The notes: generated from the sequence alone by a model not told the origin. A DNA stretch of 64,000 nucleotides from Sporobacter sp038405045 (GCA_038405045.1 JBBZIV010000003.1:1-64000); one strand, 5' to 3'; shown: positions 33,671 through 43,663, counted from the stretch's first letter. A program made the numbers and translations.

Positions 33671-36262
33671 ATGGCTGAAATCACACCGATGATGCGGCAG
33701 TATTTTGATATAAAAGAGCAAAATAACGACTGCATCCTCTTTTTCCGTCTTGGCGATTTTTATGAAATGTTTGGGGACGATGCGCTGACAGCGTCGAAAG
33801 AGCTCGATTTAACACTTACCTCCCGTGACAGACGGACGGAAGACCCCGACGAGCGGATCCCGATGTGCGGCGTCCCCTATCACTCGGCGGAGGCATACAT
33901 CGCGCGTCTCGTCGCCAAGGGGTATAAAATCGCCATTTGTGAGCAGATGGAAGACACTGCGCTTGCCAAAGGGCTCGTCGACAGGGATATTGTCCGCATC
34001 ATCACACCGGGGACGCTGATTGAAACGTCCATGCTGGACGAAGGGCGGTCAAATTATCTGTGCGCCGTCTGTGCGCTGCACGCTGAAAACGCCGTCTGTT
34101 ATGCCGATGTGTCTACCGGTGAAATCGGTGTTTCGTTCTTTAGCGGCAGTGACACTGCCCACGTGCTCAATGAACTGAGCGCCTTTTCACCGGCCGAGGC
34201 CGTTTTAAACGTCGGCGCTTATGATAACAGCGATATTTTAAGCCTCTTGACTGATAAGCTTGGCTGCCTGGTGCAGCAGAGTGAAGCCCGATTTGATTTT
34301 ATGCAGGCGGCTATGCGCCTTTGCGCACAGTTTGACGTGTCCAGTCCTGACGAGCTTGGTCTTGGCGGCAGCAGTGCCGCTGTCAGCGCCGTCGGTGCTT
34401 TGCTGTCGTATATGACGGACACGCAGAAAACAGACCTCTCCCACCTGAACACCTTACGTGTGAACACCGCCGGCAAATTTATGGAGCTCGATCTTCAGAC
34501 CATCAGAAGCCTCGAACTTGTCGCGTCACAGAAGACCGGCGAAAAGCGCGGCAGCCTCCTTTGGGTGCTTGACAGAACAAAAACGCCGATGGGTCGGCGT
34601 CTCCTCCGTGCTTGGGTTCTCCGCCCGCTTTTGCACACGGCGGAAATCAAACGGCGCCAGGCCGCCGTTTGCGAATTGTTTTCAGATACCGTTACCCGCT
34701 CGGAACTTTTGAATATCCTGCGCGATGTGGGCGATATGGAGCGCCTTGTCGGCAGAATCGCGTACGGCAGCGCAGGCTGCCGGGATTTAAAGGCGCTGGA
34801 ATCAGCCCTCCGGCACCTGCCGTCTATCCTGTCGCTTTTGGCACCCATGCACACACCGCTTTTAGCGGAGCTTCGAAAAATAGATGACTTGGCCGATATT
34901 GAAAGACGCATCCGGGAAACGATAGAAGACGATCCGCCGTTTTCCGTCCGTGAAGGCGGTTTTATCCGGCGGGGCGTCAGTGAGGACGTTGACTATCTGC
35001 GCGGGCTATTAAAGGACAGCACGGGCGCGATGGCCGCCATTGAAGCCAAAGAACGGGCGCGAACCGGCAAAAAGCTCAAGGTCGGTTACAACAAGGTCTT
35101 CGGCTATTACATTGAAATCCCGCGCTCAGCCTCCGACAATGTCCCAGATGATTACATCCGAAAACAAACACTCACAAGCTGCGAGCGCTTTATCACGCAA
35201 GAGCTCAAAGAGCTTGAAACGGCGCTTTTAACGGCGAAGGATAAGCTATCCGCTCTCGAATACGCTCTTTTCGAAGACTTGAGAACAACCGTTGCCAAGG
35301 AGGTCGGGCGCCTTCAAGCCGCGTCTTTTACCGTCGCCGCCGTTGACGTTTTGTGTGCGCTCGCGGACGTGGCCGTTAAAAATAATTACTGCATGCCGGA
35401 GACAGACGTTTCCGGTGTGGTAAACATTCAAGACGGCCGTCATCCCGTCGTTGAGAAGATGCAGACGGAAACACTTTTCGTGCCCAATGATACGCATCTC
35501 GATACGGATAACGCCCGAACGCTGATTATCACGGGCCCGAATATGGCTGGTAAATCGACATACATGCGCCAGACAGCCCTCATCGTTTTAATGGCGCAAA
35601 TCGGCTCTTTTGTACCCGCCAAAAGCGCCCGTCTCGGGCTTGTTGACCGTGTATTCACGCGCATCGGTGCCTCGGACGATCTCGCGTCCGGTAAGTCGAC
35701 CTTCATGGTGGAGATGACGGAGGTCGCCGAGATCTTAAAGGCAGCGACAAGCCGAAGCCTTCTCATTTTAGATGAAATCGGACGCGGTACGTCCACGTAT
35801 GACGGGATGTCAATCGCCCGAGCCGTTTTAGAACACTGCGCCGACAAGAAAAAGCTCGGCGCAAAAACGCTTTTTTCAACGCATTACCATGAGCTGACGG
35901 TTCTGGAAAATGAGACGCCCGGCGTTAAAAACTACAACATATCGGCCAAAAAACGCGGTGGGGACATCATCTTTTTGCGAAAAATCGTCCCCGGCGGCGC
36001 GGACGACAGCTATGGCATCGAAGTCGCCGGGCTTGCCGGTGTCCCGGAGAGCATCATCCGCCGCGCCAAAACCGTCCTGTCCGACTTGGAGGCACAAAAC
36101 GGTACGAAGACGCAAAGCCCCGTTTCAGCAAACGACGATCAGCTGTCACTATTGGATATGGCAGGCAGCCAAATTGCCCAGTCACTGAAAAAGACCGATT
36201 TAAACACGCTGACACCGCTTGAGGCGCTCAATCTCCTGTATGAACTGAAAAAAAATCTATGA
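33671..36262 (+). CDS. mutS: DNA mismatch repair protein MutS
   Basis: Mismatch-recognition ATPase, 863 residues. The mismatch-reading Phe lies in FFRLGDFYEMF near residue 36, Walker A is GPNMAGKSTYMRQ, Walker B is LLILDEIGRGTSTYDG, and the FSTHYHELT and YGIEVAGLAGVPESII motifs follow. The C-terminal tail (LNTLTPLEALNLLYELKKNL) is the standard MutS end. A strong ACGGAGGA precedes the ATG. mutL is not next to it; a CPBP protease gene follows after 19 bases. Confidence 0.97.
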   Translation: MAEITPMMRQYFDIKEQNNDCILFFRLGDFYEMFGDDALTASKELDLTLTSRDRRTEDPDERIPMCGVPYHSAEAYIARLVAKGYKIAICEQMEDTALAKGLVDRDIVRIITPGTLIETSMLDEGRSNYLCAVCALHAENAVCYADVSTGEIGVSFFSGSDTAHVLNELSAFSPAEAVLNVGAYDNSDILSLLTDKLGCLVQQSEARFDFMQAAMRLCAQFDVSSPDELGLGGSSAAVSAVGALLSYMTDTQKTDLSHLNTLRVNTAGKFMELDLQTIRSLELVASQKTGEKRGSLLWVLDRTKTPMGRRLLRAWVLRPLLHTAEIKRRQAAVCELFSDTVTRSELLNILRDVGDMERLVGRIAYGSAGCRDLKALESALRHLPSILSLLAPMHTPLLAELRKIDDLADIERRIRETIEDDPPFSVREGGFIRRGVSEDVDYLRGLLKDSTGAMAAIEAKERARTGKKLKVGYNKVFGYYIEIPRSASDNVPDDYIRKQTLTSCERFITQELKELETALLTAKDKLSALEYALFEDLRTTVAKEVGRLQAASFTVAAVDVLCALADVAVKNNYCMPETDVSGVVNIQDGRHPVVEKMQTETLFVPNDTHLDTDNARTLIITGPNMAGKSTYMRQTALIVLMAQIGSFVPAKSARLGLVDRVFTRIGASDDLASGKSTFMVEMTEVAEILKAATSRSLLILDEIGRGTSTYDGMSIARAVLEHCADKKKLGAKTLFSTHYHELTVLENETPGVKNYNISAKKRGGDIIFLRKIVPGGADDSYGIEVAGLAGVPESIIRRAKTVLSDLEAQNGTKTQSPVSANDDQLSLLDMAGSQIAQSLKKTDLNTLTPLEALNLLYELKKNL

Positions 36263-36281
36263 CGGCTGTCAAAAGGATGAT

Positions 36282-36995
36282 ATGGTGAAGCAGCAGTTTG
36301 TATCCCCGATGTCGACATCCGAACGCGTGCTCGGTCTTGGATATATCCCCATTCACGTCTTCTTTTTGCCGTGGCTTCTCAATTACGCCTACTCCAATGT
36401 TCTGCGCAATATGAACGTTGTCCTGACCGGGCCGAGTATTGACCTCATTTACTATATTGTCAGCTTCCTTTTTATACTGTTTTTTCTCTTCCATTTTATG
36501 AAAGCGTCTTTTTTTGCCTTTCTGGACGATTTTTTAAAGGGGCTTTTTTCGGCAGCTGTCGGCATTTTGTTCAGCTTTATCCTCATGGGCCTAATCTCTC
36601 TGCTGCTGATTGTTTTTAACTTGGAGGGCGCAAACCCCAACACGGCGCAGGTCATCAGCCAGACGCGCCAGAACGCCGGAACCATTATACTCATTGCCGT
36701 TGTCCTCGCCCCGATCGTGGAGGAGACGCTTTTTCGCGGCGCGCTTTTCGGCACGCTGCTGGAAAAAAACAGACTGCTCGCCTATATCATTTCCGCACTT
36801 TTATTTGCAGTCTATCATCTGTGGCAATACGTCTATACAACAGGCTTTGACTGGAAGATGCTTTTATATGTTCTGGAGTATCTGCCGCCAGCTCTTGCCC
36901 TGTGCTGGTGTTATGAGCGCACCGGCAGCGTCTGGCCGCCTGTTTTACTGCACGCAGCCATGAACCTCGTCTCAGCGCTGATCCTGCTTGGTTAA
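36282..36995 (+). CDS. CPBP family intramembrane glutamic protease
   Basis: A polytopic membrane protein of 237 residues with about seven hydrophobic segments and the CPBP/Abi signature: EETLFRGALFG (paired Glu plus Arg), a histidine in FAVYHLWQYV and another in LLHAAMNLV. Members cleave within membranes, and some mature peptides or prenylated proteins; this one's substrate is unknown. It is probably cotranscribed with mutS. Confidence 0.88.
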   Translation: MVKQQFVSPMSTSERVLGLGYIPIHVFFLPWLLNYAYSNVLRNMNVVLTGPSIDLIYYIVSFLFILFFLFHFMKASFFAFLDDFLKGLFSAAVGILFSFILMGLISLLLIVFNLEGANPNTAQVISQTRQNAGTIILIAVVLAPIVEETLFRGALFGTLLEKNRLLAYIISALLFAVYHLWQYVYTTGFDWKMLLYVLEYLPPALALCWCYERTGSVWPPVLLHAAMNLVSALILLG

Positions 36996-37030
36996 CGTAT
37001 CCGATCAGCAGTATTAATAAGCACATAAAA

Positions 37031-37070
37031 AGATTCTTCGTTTCGCAGCAGAAACGAAGAATCTTATTAT
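37031..37070 (+). terminator. Terminator after mutS-CPBP
   Basis: Perfect 14-bp stem AGATTCTTCGTTTC / GAAACGAAGAATCT, loop GCAGCA, then TATTATTATT. Confidence 0.8.
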
Positions 37071-37113
37071 TATTTATAGTCACGGCTAACAGCCGTTTTT
37101 TCTGTCTTCATCC

Positions 37114-37947
37114 TTATGCGTAAAAAGTATGATTACCGATGGTCATCGCATAAGGTCTCGTTTTGGCGGCCCAGCAATTCTTGGTGCTGGCGAAGTAGAG
37201 CGCATTACCCGCTGTATTCCCGCCATCCAGAACAATTTTTGCCGCGATGATGCTCTCTGCCGACGGCGTGTTATAGATCGCACCGGAATATGCCGGCGTG
37301 AACTGGACGCCATTGCGTCTGTCGAAGATAACATCATGGATGGTGTTCGGGAATTTTGAAGAGGCAACGCGGTTCATAATGACGCCGCCAACGGCGATTT
37401 TTCCCGTCATGCTTTCGCCTCGCGCTTCCGCGTTGATAATGCGGGAGAGCCATTTCAGGTCGGTCTCGTCATAGAATTCGCTGCCGGGCTTAATCGCGCC
37501 GGTGCCTTTCGTGATAAAGACAGCCTGTGTTGCCGCATCCCAGGAGACTGTTGCGTCAAAGGCCTTGGCGAGAACGCGAACTGGTGCCATCAAACTGTTG
37601 CTGATGACAAAACAGCCCTTTGGCACAAAGAGGTATCTGCCGTTTGCTTCTAGATAAATGCTGCCCGCCGTCGCTTTTAATGTGAGGCCGGGTGCTGTGA
37701 CGGTGGCGGTGCCACTGTCCCAAGTGACGCTGTCTGCACCCATTGCCTCAGAGAAGGCGCGGACGGAGACATATGTTGTGGAACCGACGACAAAGGGGTC
37801 TGTGCCAAGCTGGGTCGGCTGCCCGTCAATGTAGAAGGCGGCGCGCTCCGGCTGTGTGTCGGGCGTTATAACTTCCGCCGACGCCAGTGACATGGATGTC
37901 AGAAGTGTCAGAATCAGAATGCCAGACACGAGTAAGTGCTTTTTCAT
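37114..37947 (-). CDS. SleB-type cell wall hydrolase with stalk-like N-terminal domain
   Basis: Exported 277-residue protein. After a signal peptide (MKKHLLVSGILILTLLTSMSLASA) comes a copper-amine-oxidase-like N-terminal domain (FYIDGQPTQLGTDPFVVGSTTYVSVRAF, repeated around YLFVPKGCFVISNSLMAPVRVLA). A SleB/CwlJ hydrolase domain follows with the catalytic Glu in INAEARGES and the RRNGVQFTPA segment. SleB enzymes open the spore cortex at germination, but relatives also act in vegetative cells. The start at 37947 has AAAGGAAAG upstream; a longer frame lacks both a box and a signal peptide. Confidence 0.88.
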   Translation of the reverse strand: MKKHLLVSGILILTLLTSMSLASAEVITPDTQPERAAFYIDGQPTQLGTDPFVVGSTTYVSVRAFSEAMGADSVTWDSGTATVTAPGLTLKATAGSIYLEANGRYLFVPKGCFVISNSLMAPVRVLAKAFDATVSWDAATQAVFITKGTGAIKPGSEFYDETDLKWLSRIINAEARGESMTGKIAVGGVIMNRVASSKFPNTIHDVIFDRRNGVQFTPAYSGAIYNTPSAESIIAAKIVLDGGNTAGNALYFASTKNCWAAKTRPYAMTIGNHTFYA

Positions 37948-38134
37948 GATAATTACTTTCCTTTCGTTTTTACCAGGCGCCGAGAGGAAGTGGACGGCAC
38001 CTGATATCCATGCCCGGCGCAAATGAGCGCCGTCACAGAGGCTGACTGTTATGCACACGGGATTTTTAGATTTCAGCTTTCGCCGAGATCCCGTTTGTGC
38101 CGTTTATCATCAAAAACATCTCAAGACGTTTTGA

Positions 38135-40345
38135 TTACACAAGTGAAATTATATTGACCGAGCCGTTTTCTTTAAAATAATCGGCTTCTCTCCGATGGCA
38201 GGAGAACAGAAGAATTTGCCGCTCGTTTGACAGCCCAAGGAGATAGTCGAGGGCAAGTGCCGCGCGCCGGTCGTCAAAGTTTGACAGCGCGTCGTCAAGA
38301 ATCAGCGGCGCGGTCTTGCCGCTTGGCATTATCAGTGCACTGACGGCAAGGCGGAGCGCTAAGTAAATCTGATCTGCCGTCCCGGCGCTCAGCGCCAGAA
38401 CATTGCGGCTGACTGCTTCATCGGCCGTTCTGGCCGACGCATCAAGCGCCCGGTCAAAGGCCAGCTTTTCATACCGCCCGGCCGTCAGCTTGCTGATGAT
38501 CGCGCCGGCCGTTTCGCTCAAAAGCGGCGAAAAGCGTGTCTGCAGCTCGGCGTTAGCGCGATGGAGCGTCTCAACGGCGAGCGTCAGGGCTTCATATTGC
38601 GCCCGCTGTTCCGAAAGTGCCGACTCGGCCGCAATTTTTTCACTCCCCAGGATCAAAGGGTCTCCGAAGGCACGCGTTTCGCCGAGCATCATGTTATAGC
38701 GGTTTGTGAGGTCTGATAAACGCTGAGAGACGATCTGGAGTTCATTCTGCAGGGCCTGTCGGGAGTGCTCGGGTTTTGCCATACCATCTATGAGGGGGGC
38801 GGCCTCTCCCGCCGCGCGGTCGACGGCCAGCGTTTCAACAACACCTTGCGCGGCGTGCCAAGCAGACTCTGCGGCACTGCGCTTTAATAAAAGCGCTTCA
38901 ACGGCTGCCAGCGTCGCCTCCGCGTTGTCAATAGCAGCGTCCGGCGACAGGGCACGAAGTGATTTTATAAGGCTTTCACGCACTGCGCTCAAAGAAGCCT
39001 CGGACGCTTGTATGGATTTCTCGGCGGCTATAACGTCTCCTTGTGCCTCTTGGCACCATTTGACCGTTTCGTTATAGCGGATAAATTTGCTTTGGAGTTC
39101 CGAAGCTGATTGGACGCCGTAAGGCGCGAGGAGAGCCCGTCGTTTTTTCTTCAGCCCATTTTCATGGACAAAGAGCCAAATGAGCAAAATGACGCCGATA
39201 AGCCCCGCCAGAGCGGCTGCCCATCGCAGGGGGCCGAGAAGAAAAACCGCAAGGAGTGCGCCTACCACTGTCAGAAGCCCCAGCAGCATAACGCCAAGGC
39301 GTCGCGCGGCAGTATGACGCAAGGCTCGTTCTAAAGCCACGACCACGTCGATATCGGCAGTACCGCCATGTGTGTTAAATGGGCCTTTTCGGCATTCTGC
39401 CTCAGCGGCAGTCAAGTGGGCCCGCGCTTCATCAAGTCGCAGCCGGTCGTTTTCCGCTACAGCTTTTAATGCTTCGAGGGCTTTTAAATCGCCGCGGACG
39501 GCGGCAATCGCTTCCGCCGGGGCTGGTCCGGCGCCACTGAGCGCCCGAGTACTGTCATCAAAGGCCGCTTTGGCGCTTTTGCTCTTTTCCGTTGCCTGTC
39601 GAAGGGCCTGAGACGCGTCAAAATCATCCCATGCTTTTAGGGCATTCTTGAAAGCGGTCTGCCGTTTTTGAAGGTTTTCGGCCTCAAGGCGCGCGTCGGC
39701 GGCACGTTCCAGATTTTCTTCAATCCGGGAGAGGCTTTTGTCGAGCGCCGATATCGTCTCTTCAAGGGCCGGTATAGTACCGGATTTATTAAAACGGCGT
39801 TTCCGCAGCCATTGGCGCAAGCGTTCGTCACTTTCGCTGAAGGAATCTGTCTCGTCGCCGGTTGTGACAAGGGCCGAAATGCGCTTTTCAAGCTCCGGCG
39901 TCTGGCCGATGTGCATACCAGCCTGTGAAATAAATGCGCTGCGCTCGAAGACGGCTTCGCCGACGCCTGTCAGCGTCTCCCCGGCCGTATCGGGAAAAAG
40001 GCCGGGAAACGACTCGTTTGTTCCCGTAAAAACAGCCGAAAAGTCTTTCATCGGGAGTCTGCCGCTTGACGTGCGTTGAATGGTGACGGCCCGGCCGTCA
40101 ATCTCAAGTTCCATCGTCCCTTCCATAGCTGTGCCGCTCCAGGGGCGGTAGCGCGTCTTGTCAGAGAGATATCCCGCCTTATCGCGGTCGGCCGTTTTCA
40201 GGCCGTATAGCATCGTCCGGATAAAAGCGCACCATGTGGATTTGCCGGATTCGTTCGGCGCGTAAATGATATTCAGCCCGTCTTCTAAAAGAAGCGTTTT
40301 ATTCTGTAAAAGCCCAAACGAGGCGGATAATCGTTTGATAATCAT
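38135..40345 (-). CDS. SbcC/YhaN-like AAA ATPase
   Basis: A 736-residue SMC-like ATPase with Walker A APNESGKSTW near the N-terminus, long coiled-coil regions, two predicted membrane-like hydrophobic helices in the middle (about residues 348-385, LGVMLLGLLTVVGALLAVFLL and GLIGVILLIWLFV), and a C-terminal ABC signature LSAGTADQIYLALRLA with Walker B LILDDALSNFDD. The hydrophobic mid-segment is typical of YhaN-type proteins, not SbcC proper. Its start overlaps the end of the phosphoesterase gene by 4 bp, so they form a nuclease pair. Confidence 0.87.
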   Translation of the reverse strand: MIIKRLSASFGLLQNKTLLLEDGLNIIYAPNESGKSTWCAFIRTMLYGLKTADRDKAGYLSDKTRYRPWSGTAMEGTMELEIDGRAVTIQRTSSGRLPMKDFSAVFTGTNESFPGLFPDTAGETLTGVGEAVFERSAFISQAGMHIGQTPELEKRISALVTTGDETDSFSESDERLRQWLRKRRFNKSGTIPALEETISALDKSLSRIEENLERAADARLEAENLQKRQTAFKNALKAWDDFDASQALRQATEKSKSAKAAFDDSTRALSGAGPAPAEAIAAVRGDLKALEALKAVAENDRLRLDEARAHLTAAEAECRKGPFNTHGGTADIDVVVALERALRHTAARRLGVMLLGLLTVVGALLAVFLLGPLRWAAALAGLIGVILLIWLFVHENGLKKKRRALLAPYGVQSASELQSKFIRYNETVKWCQEAQGDVIAAEKSIQASEASLSAVRESLIKSLRALSPDAAIDNAEATLAAVEALLLKRSAAESAWHAAQGVVETLAVDRAAGEAAPLIDGMAKPEHSRQALQNELQIVSQRLSDLTNRYNMMLGETRAFGDPLILGSEKIAAESALSEQRAQYEALTLAVETLHRANAELQTRFSPLLSETAGAIISKLTAGRYEKLAFDRALDASARTADEAVSRNVLALSAGTADQIYLALRLAVSALIMPSGKTAPLILDDALSNFDDRRAALALDYLLGLSNERQILLFSCHRREADYFKENGSVNIISLV

Positions 40346-41430
40346 ACCGGCTCCTCCCCGTTATTGAGGGCTGATATGCCATAGCGCAAAGCACGCAAGA
40401 TGGTATCTTTGGCCTGTTCGTCGGCGGCATCATAAGCATTTTTGAGTTCCCGCAGGAAAATACCGCGCAGGGTATCGTCCCCCGCCGAGGCCCAGATGTC
40501 GCGGGCGGGTTTTGTCATATTTTTTATCGTCAGGTCAAAAAACCGATCAGCCAATTGGCTTTTGAGCGTCGCCGGATTAATTATCCTGTCTGTTGTGCCG
40601 GTCAGGATCAGCTTGTATATATCGCGGCTTGTCTCATTCGGCAAAGCGCTAATAACGGCTTCTTCGGTGTCAAGCGCCCCTGTGAGGTCAACTGTTTGGA
40701 TTTTATAGGCTCTGCCGCCGAGCGGTTTGAATCTGAGATTGCAGCCGTCTTTTGACACGCTGCCGAGAATGACGCCTTTTTCTCCCGTCTCATCAAAGCC
40801 TCTGCCCTCCGGGCAGCCTGGATAGGCGTATGTTGTTTTTCCGGCCGTCTGAAAGCCGCTGAAAAAGTGGATATGACCGAGCGCAAGATAATCAAGATTC
40901 GATGCGGCAATTTCCGCCTCGCGGATCGGGTTATACATATCACCCGCCGTATCGCCGTGCAGAGTCATAATATTTAAATAACCACTGTCCGGTGCTGAGA
41001 AGCCGCTCAAAAGCGGCCTGCTGCACGTATCATTAAATCCGGCGCCCCAGACGCGGCAGCCGAGCTCCGGCAGGTCGACAAAGCGGATCAGCGGCGACGT
41101 AAAGATGTGGACGTTGTCCGGGAATCGGACGTAGGCATAAGGCGATTTGGGGCAGTAATAGTCATGATTGCCCGGCGCGATAAAAACGTGCGCCTTCATG
41201 CGGGAGAATGCCTGCTGCAGAACCTCCTGCGTTTCATAGTAGGAGTTCGCGCTGTCCAACAGGTCGCCCGATAACAGCACGAGCGACACGCCCTCCTCTT
41301 CTGTAAGATCTGCTATCTTGTCAAGGAGCGTGCGCTGCTCGCGACGCCTGCGCGCCGCCATCTCGTCTGTGAGCGCTTCGAAGGGTGAATCCATATGAAG
41401 GTCGGCGGCATGCAGAATCTTGACAGGCAT
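40342..41430 (-). CDS. SbcD/YhaO-like metallophosphoesterase
   Basis: Predicted DNA nuclease subunit of 362 residues. The calcineurin-like phosphoesterase motifs are clear: LHAADLHMDSPF, LLSGDLLDSANSY, APGNHDYY, MTLHGDT and LALGHIHFFS. It pairs with the SMC-like ATPase downstream. In Bacillus the YhaO/YhaN pair is linked to DNA repair. A GAGGTGACGAG box precedes the ATG. Confidence 0.88.
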   Translation of the reverse strand: MPVKILHAADLHMDSPFEALTDEMAARRRREQRTLLDKIADLTEEEGVSLVLLSGDLLDSANSYYETQEVLQQAFSRMKAHVFIAPGNHDYYCPKSPYAYVRFPDNVHIFTSPLIRFVDLPELGCRVWGAGFNDTCSRPLLSGFSAPDSGYLNIMTLHGDTAGDMYNPIREAEIAASNLDYLALGHIHFFSGFQTAGKTTYAYPGCPEGRGFDETGEKGVILGSVSKDGCNLRFKPLGGRAYKIQTVDLTGALDTEEAVISALPNETSRDIYKLILTGTTDRIINPATLKSQLADRFFDLTIKNMTKPARDIWASAGDDTLRGIFLRELKNAYDAADEQAKDTILRALRYGISALNNGEEPV

Positions 41431-41792
41431 CTCGTCACCTCATAAACGGTAACAATAAGTTACAAATTTTCGTTTCTTCGAGCTATTATAGAGCAATTGA
41501 TTACAAAAAGAAACACTAATTTTGCCTCTCATCCTAAAGTTTGGTAGGTTTGACGCAAACAATGTGCTAAACGCTCTGATATTCCCCCGCCATTTTGTCT
41601 AATATATATAAATAAAATGGCCGTTTTTACGGTACCGTCGTGGCCCTTTCCTGTGGCCCGTCCGTTTTTAAACCACGAATTTTGGCACTAATTCTCTAAA
41701 AATACGGCTTTTTGCGGTACAATTTTACATCGTAATTGAAACGCCCGCTCAAAAGGGCGGGCGCTTAGAACGTGTCGTTTTTTTAAAGCGCG
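41431..41792. other. 362-bp gene-free stretch
   Basis: AT-rich spacer between yhaO-like (start) and tgl (end), both read leftward. It holds the tgl terminator and, on the minus strand, a TATAAT box (41490-41485) about 55 bases before the phosphoesterase start with a poor -35. I see no gene, repeat or riboswitch in it. Confidence 0.6.
41742..41763 (-). terminator. tgl terminator
   Basis: Stem CGCCCGC / GCGGGCG with an 8-base loop; on the minus strand it is followed by a short TTTC. Confidence 0.55.
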
Positions 41793-42560
41793 TTACGCTG
41801 ACGCGCCGGTGCTGGCATATAGCTTATACAGGTATTTAAAGTCGGGCCTTCCGGCTGCATCCTGAAGTGATGCGTCGCGGTCGGCATCCTCCCGCCTGTT
41901 TTCATTAAGCGCATCGATAATCGTGTCGGCGTCATATTTGCCAATGCCGTGGCCGAAGTAGAGCCCGCCGCCCAAGTCGATAACGTTTTCACCTTGCCAC
42001 TCCGGTGTCTTGGGGTCGACGTCTGGGTTTGAAAAATAACGGCGGTCACCCGGAAAATAGTCTTTCTCCCGGTGCATCGCGCCCGTCTCGCGCAGTGCGG
42101 CGCTTAAGTCGTGCCAGTTCATCAGCGTGATGTTTTTAAAAGTTTTATTAAACGCCTCCGGCCCGAAAACTTCCGCCAGCGCTTTATAATAGATGATCTG
42201 GATGGCCGTGGCACACTCTGTTCCATAGTCCTGCCCGTTTTTGTAAATATCCGTGATGGCATCATACGGCTTAACGCCGCTCTTCAGTTCAAAGCCGCCG
42301 TCTCCGCGCCGTCTCCAGAAGGCCGGATTAGCTTTTGATTCTCTGAAAACTTCAAAGTCCATGCCGCTTCTGCCGAGGTCTTCAGCCGCCGTGATGATTT
42401 CGTGTCGCATCCGCAGCTCAAATTTCAGCTGCTCAATCGTGTCATAGTCATATGTCTCCGCGCTGGACAACATGGTGTTGAGGATATGACGTTCTGTACT
42501 GCCTTCGGGGTAGGCGTTCACAAAAGGTCCATCGAGCGGTTTGTGATCAATCGTTATCAT
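41793..42560 (-). CDS. tgl: Protein-glutamine gamma-glutamyltransferase (spore coat transglutaminase)
   Basis: Cross-links spore coat proteins through glutamine-lysine isopeptide bonds. The 255-residue protein aligns over its length with Bacillus Tgl: the catalytic cysteine falls at residue 116 in YGTECATAIQIIYYKAL, and the FSNPDVDPKTPEWQGENVIDLG and YFGHGIGK segments match. The ATG shares one base with the upstream stop (TGATG), so it is translated by coupling from the unknown gene before it. Expression late in sporulation is expected. Confidence 0.93.
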   Translation of the reverse strand: MITIDHKPLDGPFVNAYPEGSTERHILNTMLSSAETYDYDTIEQLKFELRMRHEIITAAEDLGRSGMDFEVFRESKANPAFWRRRGDGGFELKSGVKPYDAITDIYKNGQDYGTECATAIQIIYYKALAEVFGPEAFNKTFKNITLMNWHDLSAALRETGAMHREKDYFPGDRRYFSNPDVDPKTPEWQGENVIDLGGGLYFGHGIGKYDADTIIDALNENRREDADRDASLQDAAGRPDFKYLYKLYASTGASA

Positions 42561-43543
42561 CAAATCGCCTCCATCCGCTCTCCGGCGGCAATGACCTGCT
42601 CGGCCGTCTCTTTTTGCAGCCATACATCCCATAAACGCGTATCGCGACCGCGCAGCTGATAAGAGTAATCCGTCAGAATCTGCTGCTCGTCATCGTTCGC
42701 CTCTCTATAACGGCTCAGGCAGGCACGCTCCGCCGTACTCAGCGGCTCCAGTGGTGCCCTGTACCGAGGGGAAATTTCTTTATTTAGATATTTTGCTTCT
42801 CTGTCACACCGTAGATGGACTGGGTTTGTGATCTGCTGCAGATGCTCTCCCGTCAAATAGAGGTACGGTCCGTTTTCTCGGATCCAGTCGGTAACGCGCC
42901 TGTGCAGTGCTCGTTTGTCCTCCCCGGGGTCGGCCGCCTCAACGTGTAAAAGCTTTTGCGCCAGCGCCGCGTCCTTCGGGTTTGAGGAAAGCAAATTGTC
43001 GGCGATATGTAGCAGCGTTGCGGTATCCAGCGTTTGAAAAAAGCTCCAAACGAGGTCGTGTATGAGAAGCCCTTGTCTGTTACGGCGGAATATAAGGTCG
43101 GCAACCAGCGGCAGCGCAGTCTTATCATCAAATTTGATAATAAGAAGCGCCGCTGCGTAGTCGATAACAGCGTCAAACTCGTTTCTAAGGATAGGGTCTG
43201 TCGGCTCGTTTTTGCCTGTCTCAAGTATCCAGCGCAGTGTTAAAGCAAGTGCGTCTTCATCAGCCGCATCCGGCGCCATTCTCGGCCCAGGAAGGTTTTT
43301 TATTTTATCGGCGCAAAGCCCATAGGCAATCGCGTTGCGCCCGTTCAAATCACCGCTCATATCGTGCGCGGCAACATCGCGCAGCAAGAGGAAAAAAACC
43401 GGGAAAAGAAGGCTGTCGTCATCGAGCTGATTCAGCGCCTCCTGCTTATCATGTCTAACAGTGTCATTAAAAACGCGCCGGAGCAGATGAGGCCCGCCCG
43501 TCTGATAAGCCTTATTCAAATAGTTAAAGTTGTGGGTGCGCAT
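42560..43543 (-). CDS. Unknown protein coupled to tgl
   Basis: A 327-residue, largely helical, charged protein without signal peptide or membrane segment. The helices (LLRRVFNDTVRHDKQEAL, DAVIDYAAALLIIKFDD, LLHIADNLLSSNPKDAALAQKLL) suggest a HEAT-like alpha solenoid, but I do not recognise the family. The ATG at 43543 follows AGGAG closely; a TTG seven codons upstream is the alternative. Its stop overlaps the tgl start, which implies made-together proteins; a role in spore coat assembly or in control of Tgl is possible. Confidence 0.7.
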   Translation of the reverse strand: MRTHNFNYLNKAYQTGGPHLLRRVFNDTVRHDKQEALNQLDDDSLLFPVFFLLLRDVAAHDMSGDLNGRNAIAYGLCADKIKNLPGPRMAPDAADEDALALTLRWILETGKNEPTDPILRNEFDAVIDYAAALLIIKFDDKTALPLVADLIFRRNRQGLLIHDLVWSFFQTLDTATLLHIADNLLSSNPKDAALAQKLLHVEAADPGEDKRALHRRVTDWIRENGPYLYLTGEHLQQITNPVHLRCDREAKYLNKEISPRYRAPLEPLSTAERACLSRYREANDDEQQILTDYSYQLRGRDTRLWDVWLQKETAEQVIAAGERMEAI

Positions 43544-43617
43544 AAAACTCCTGTTCTCCTTCAAATGCCGAATTAAAGTATCGGTTTAACATATATTATT
43601 GAGAACAGTCAGTTTTG

Positions 43618-43663
43618 TTGCAGATACCTCTTGTCTGATGTTGCAGATGCCTCTTGTCCAATA
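43618..43663 (+). repeat. 23-bp tandem repeat, two copies
   Basis: TTGCAGATACCTCTTGTCTGATG is followed directly by a near copy (TTGCAGATGCCTCTTGTCCAATA; 19 of 23 match). It sits about 50 bp upstream of the tRNA promoter. Function is unknown. Confidence 0.6.
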
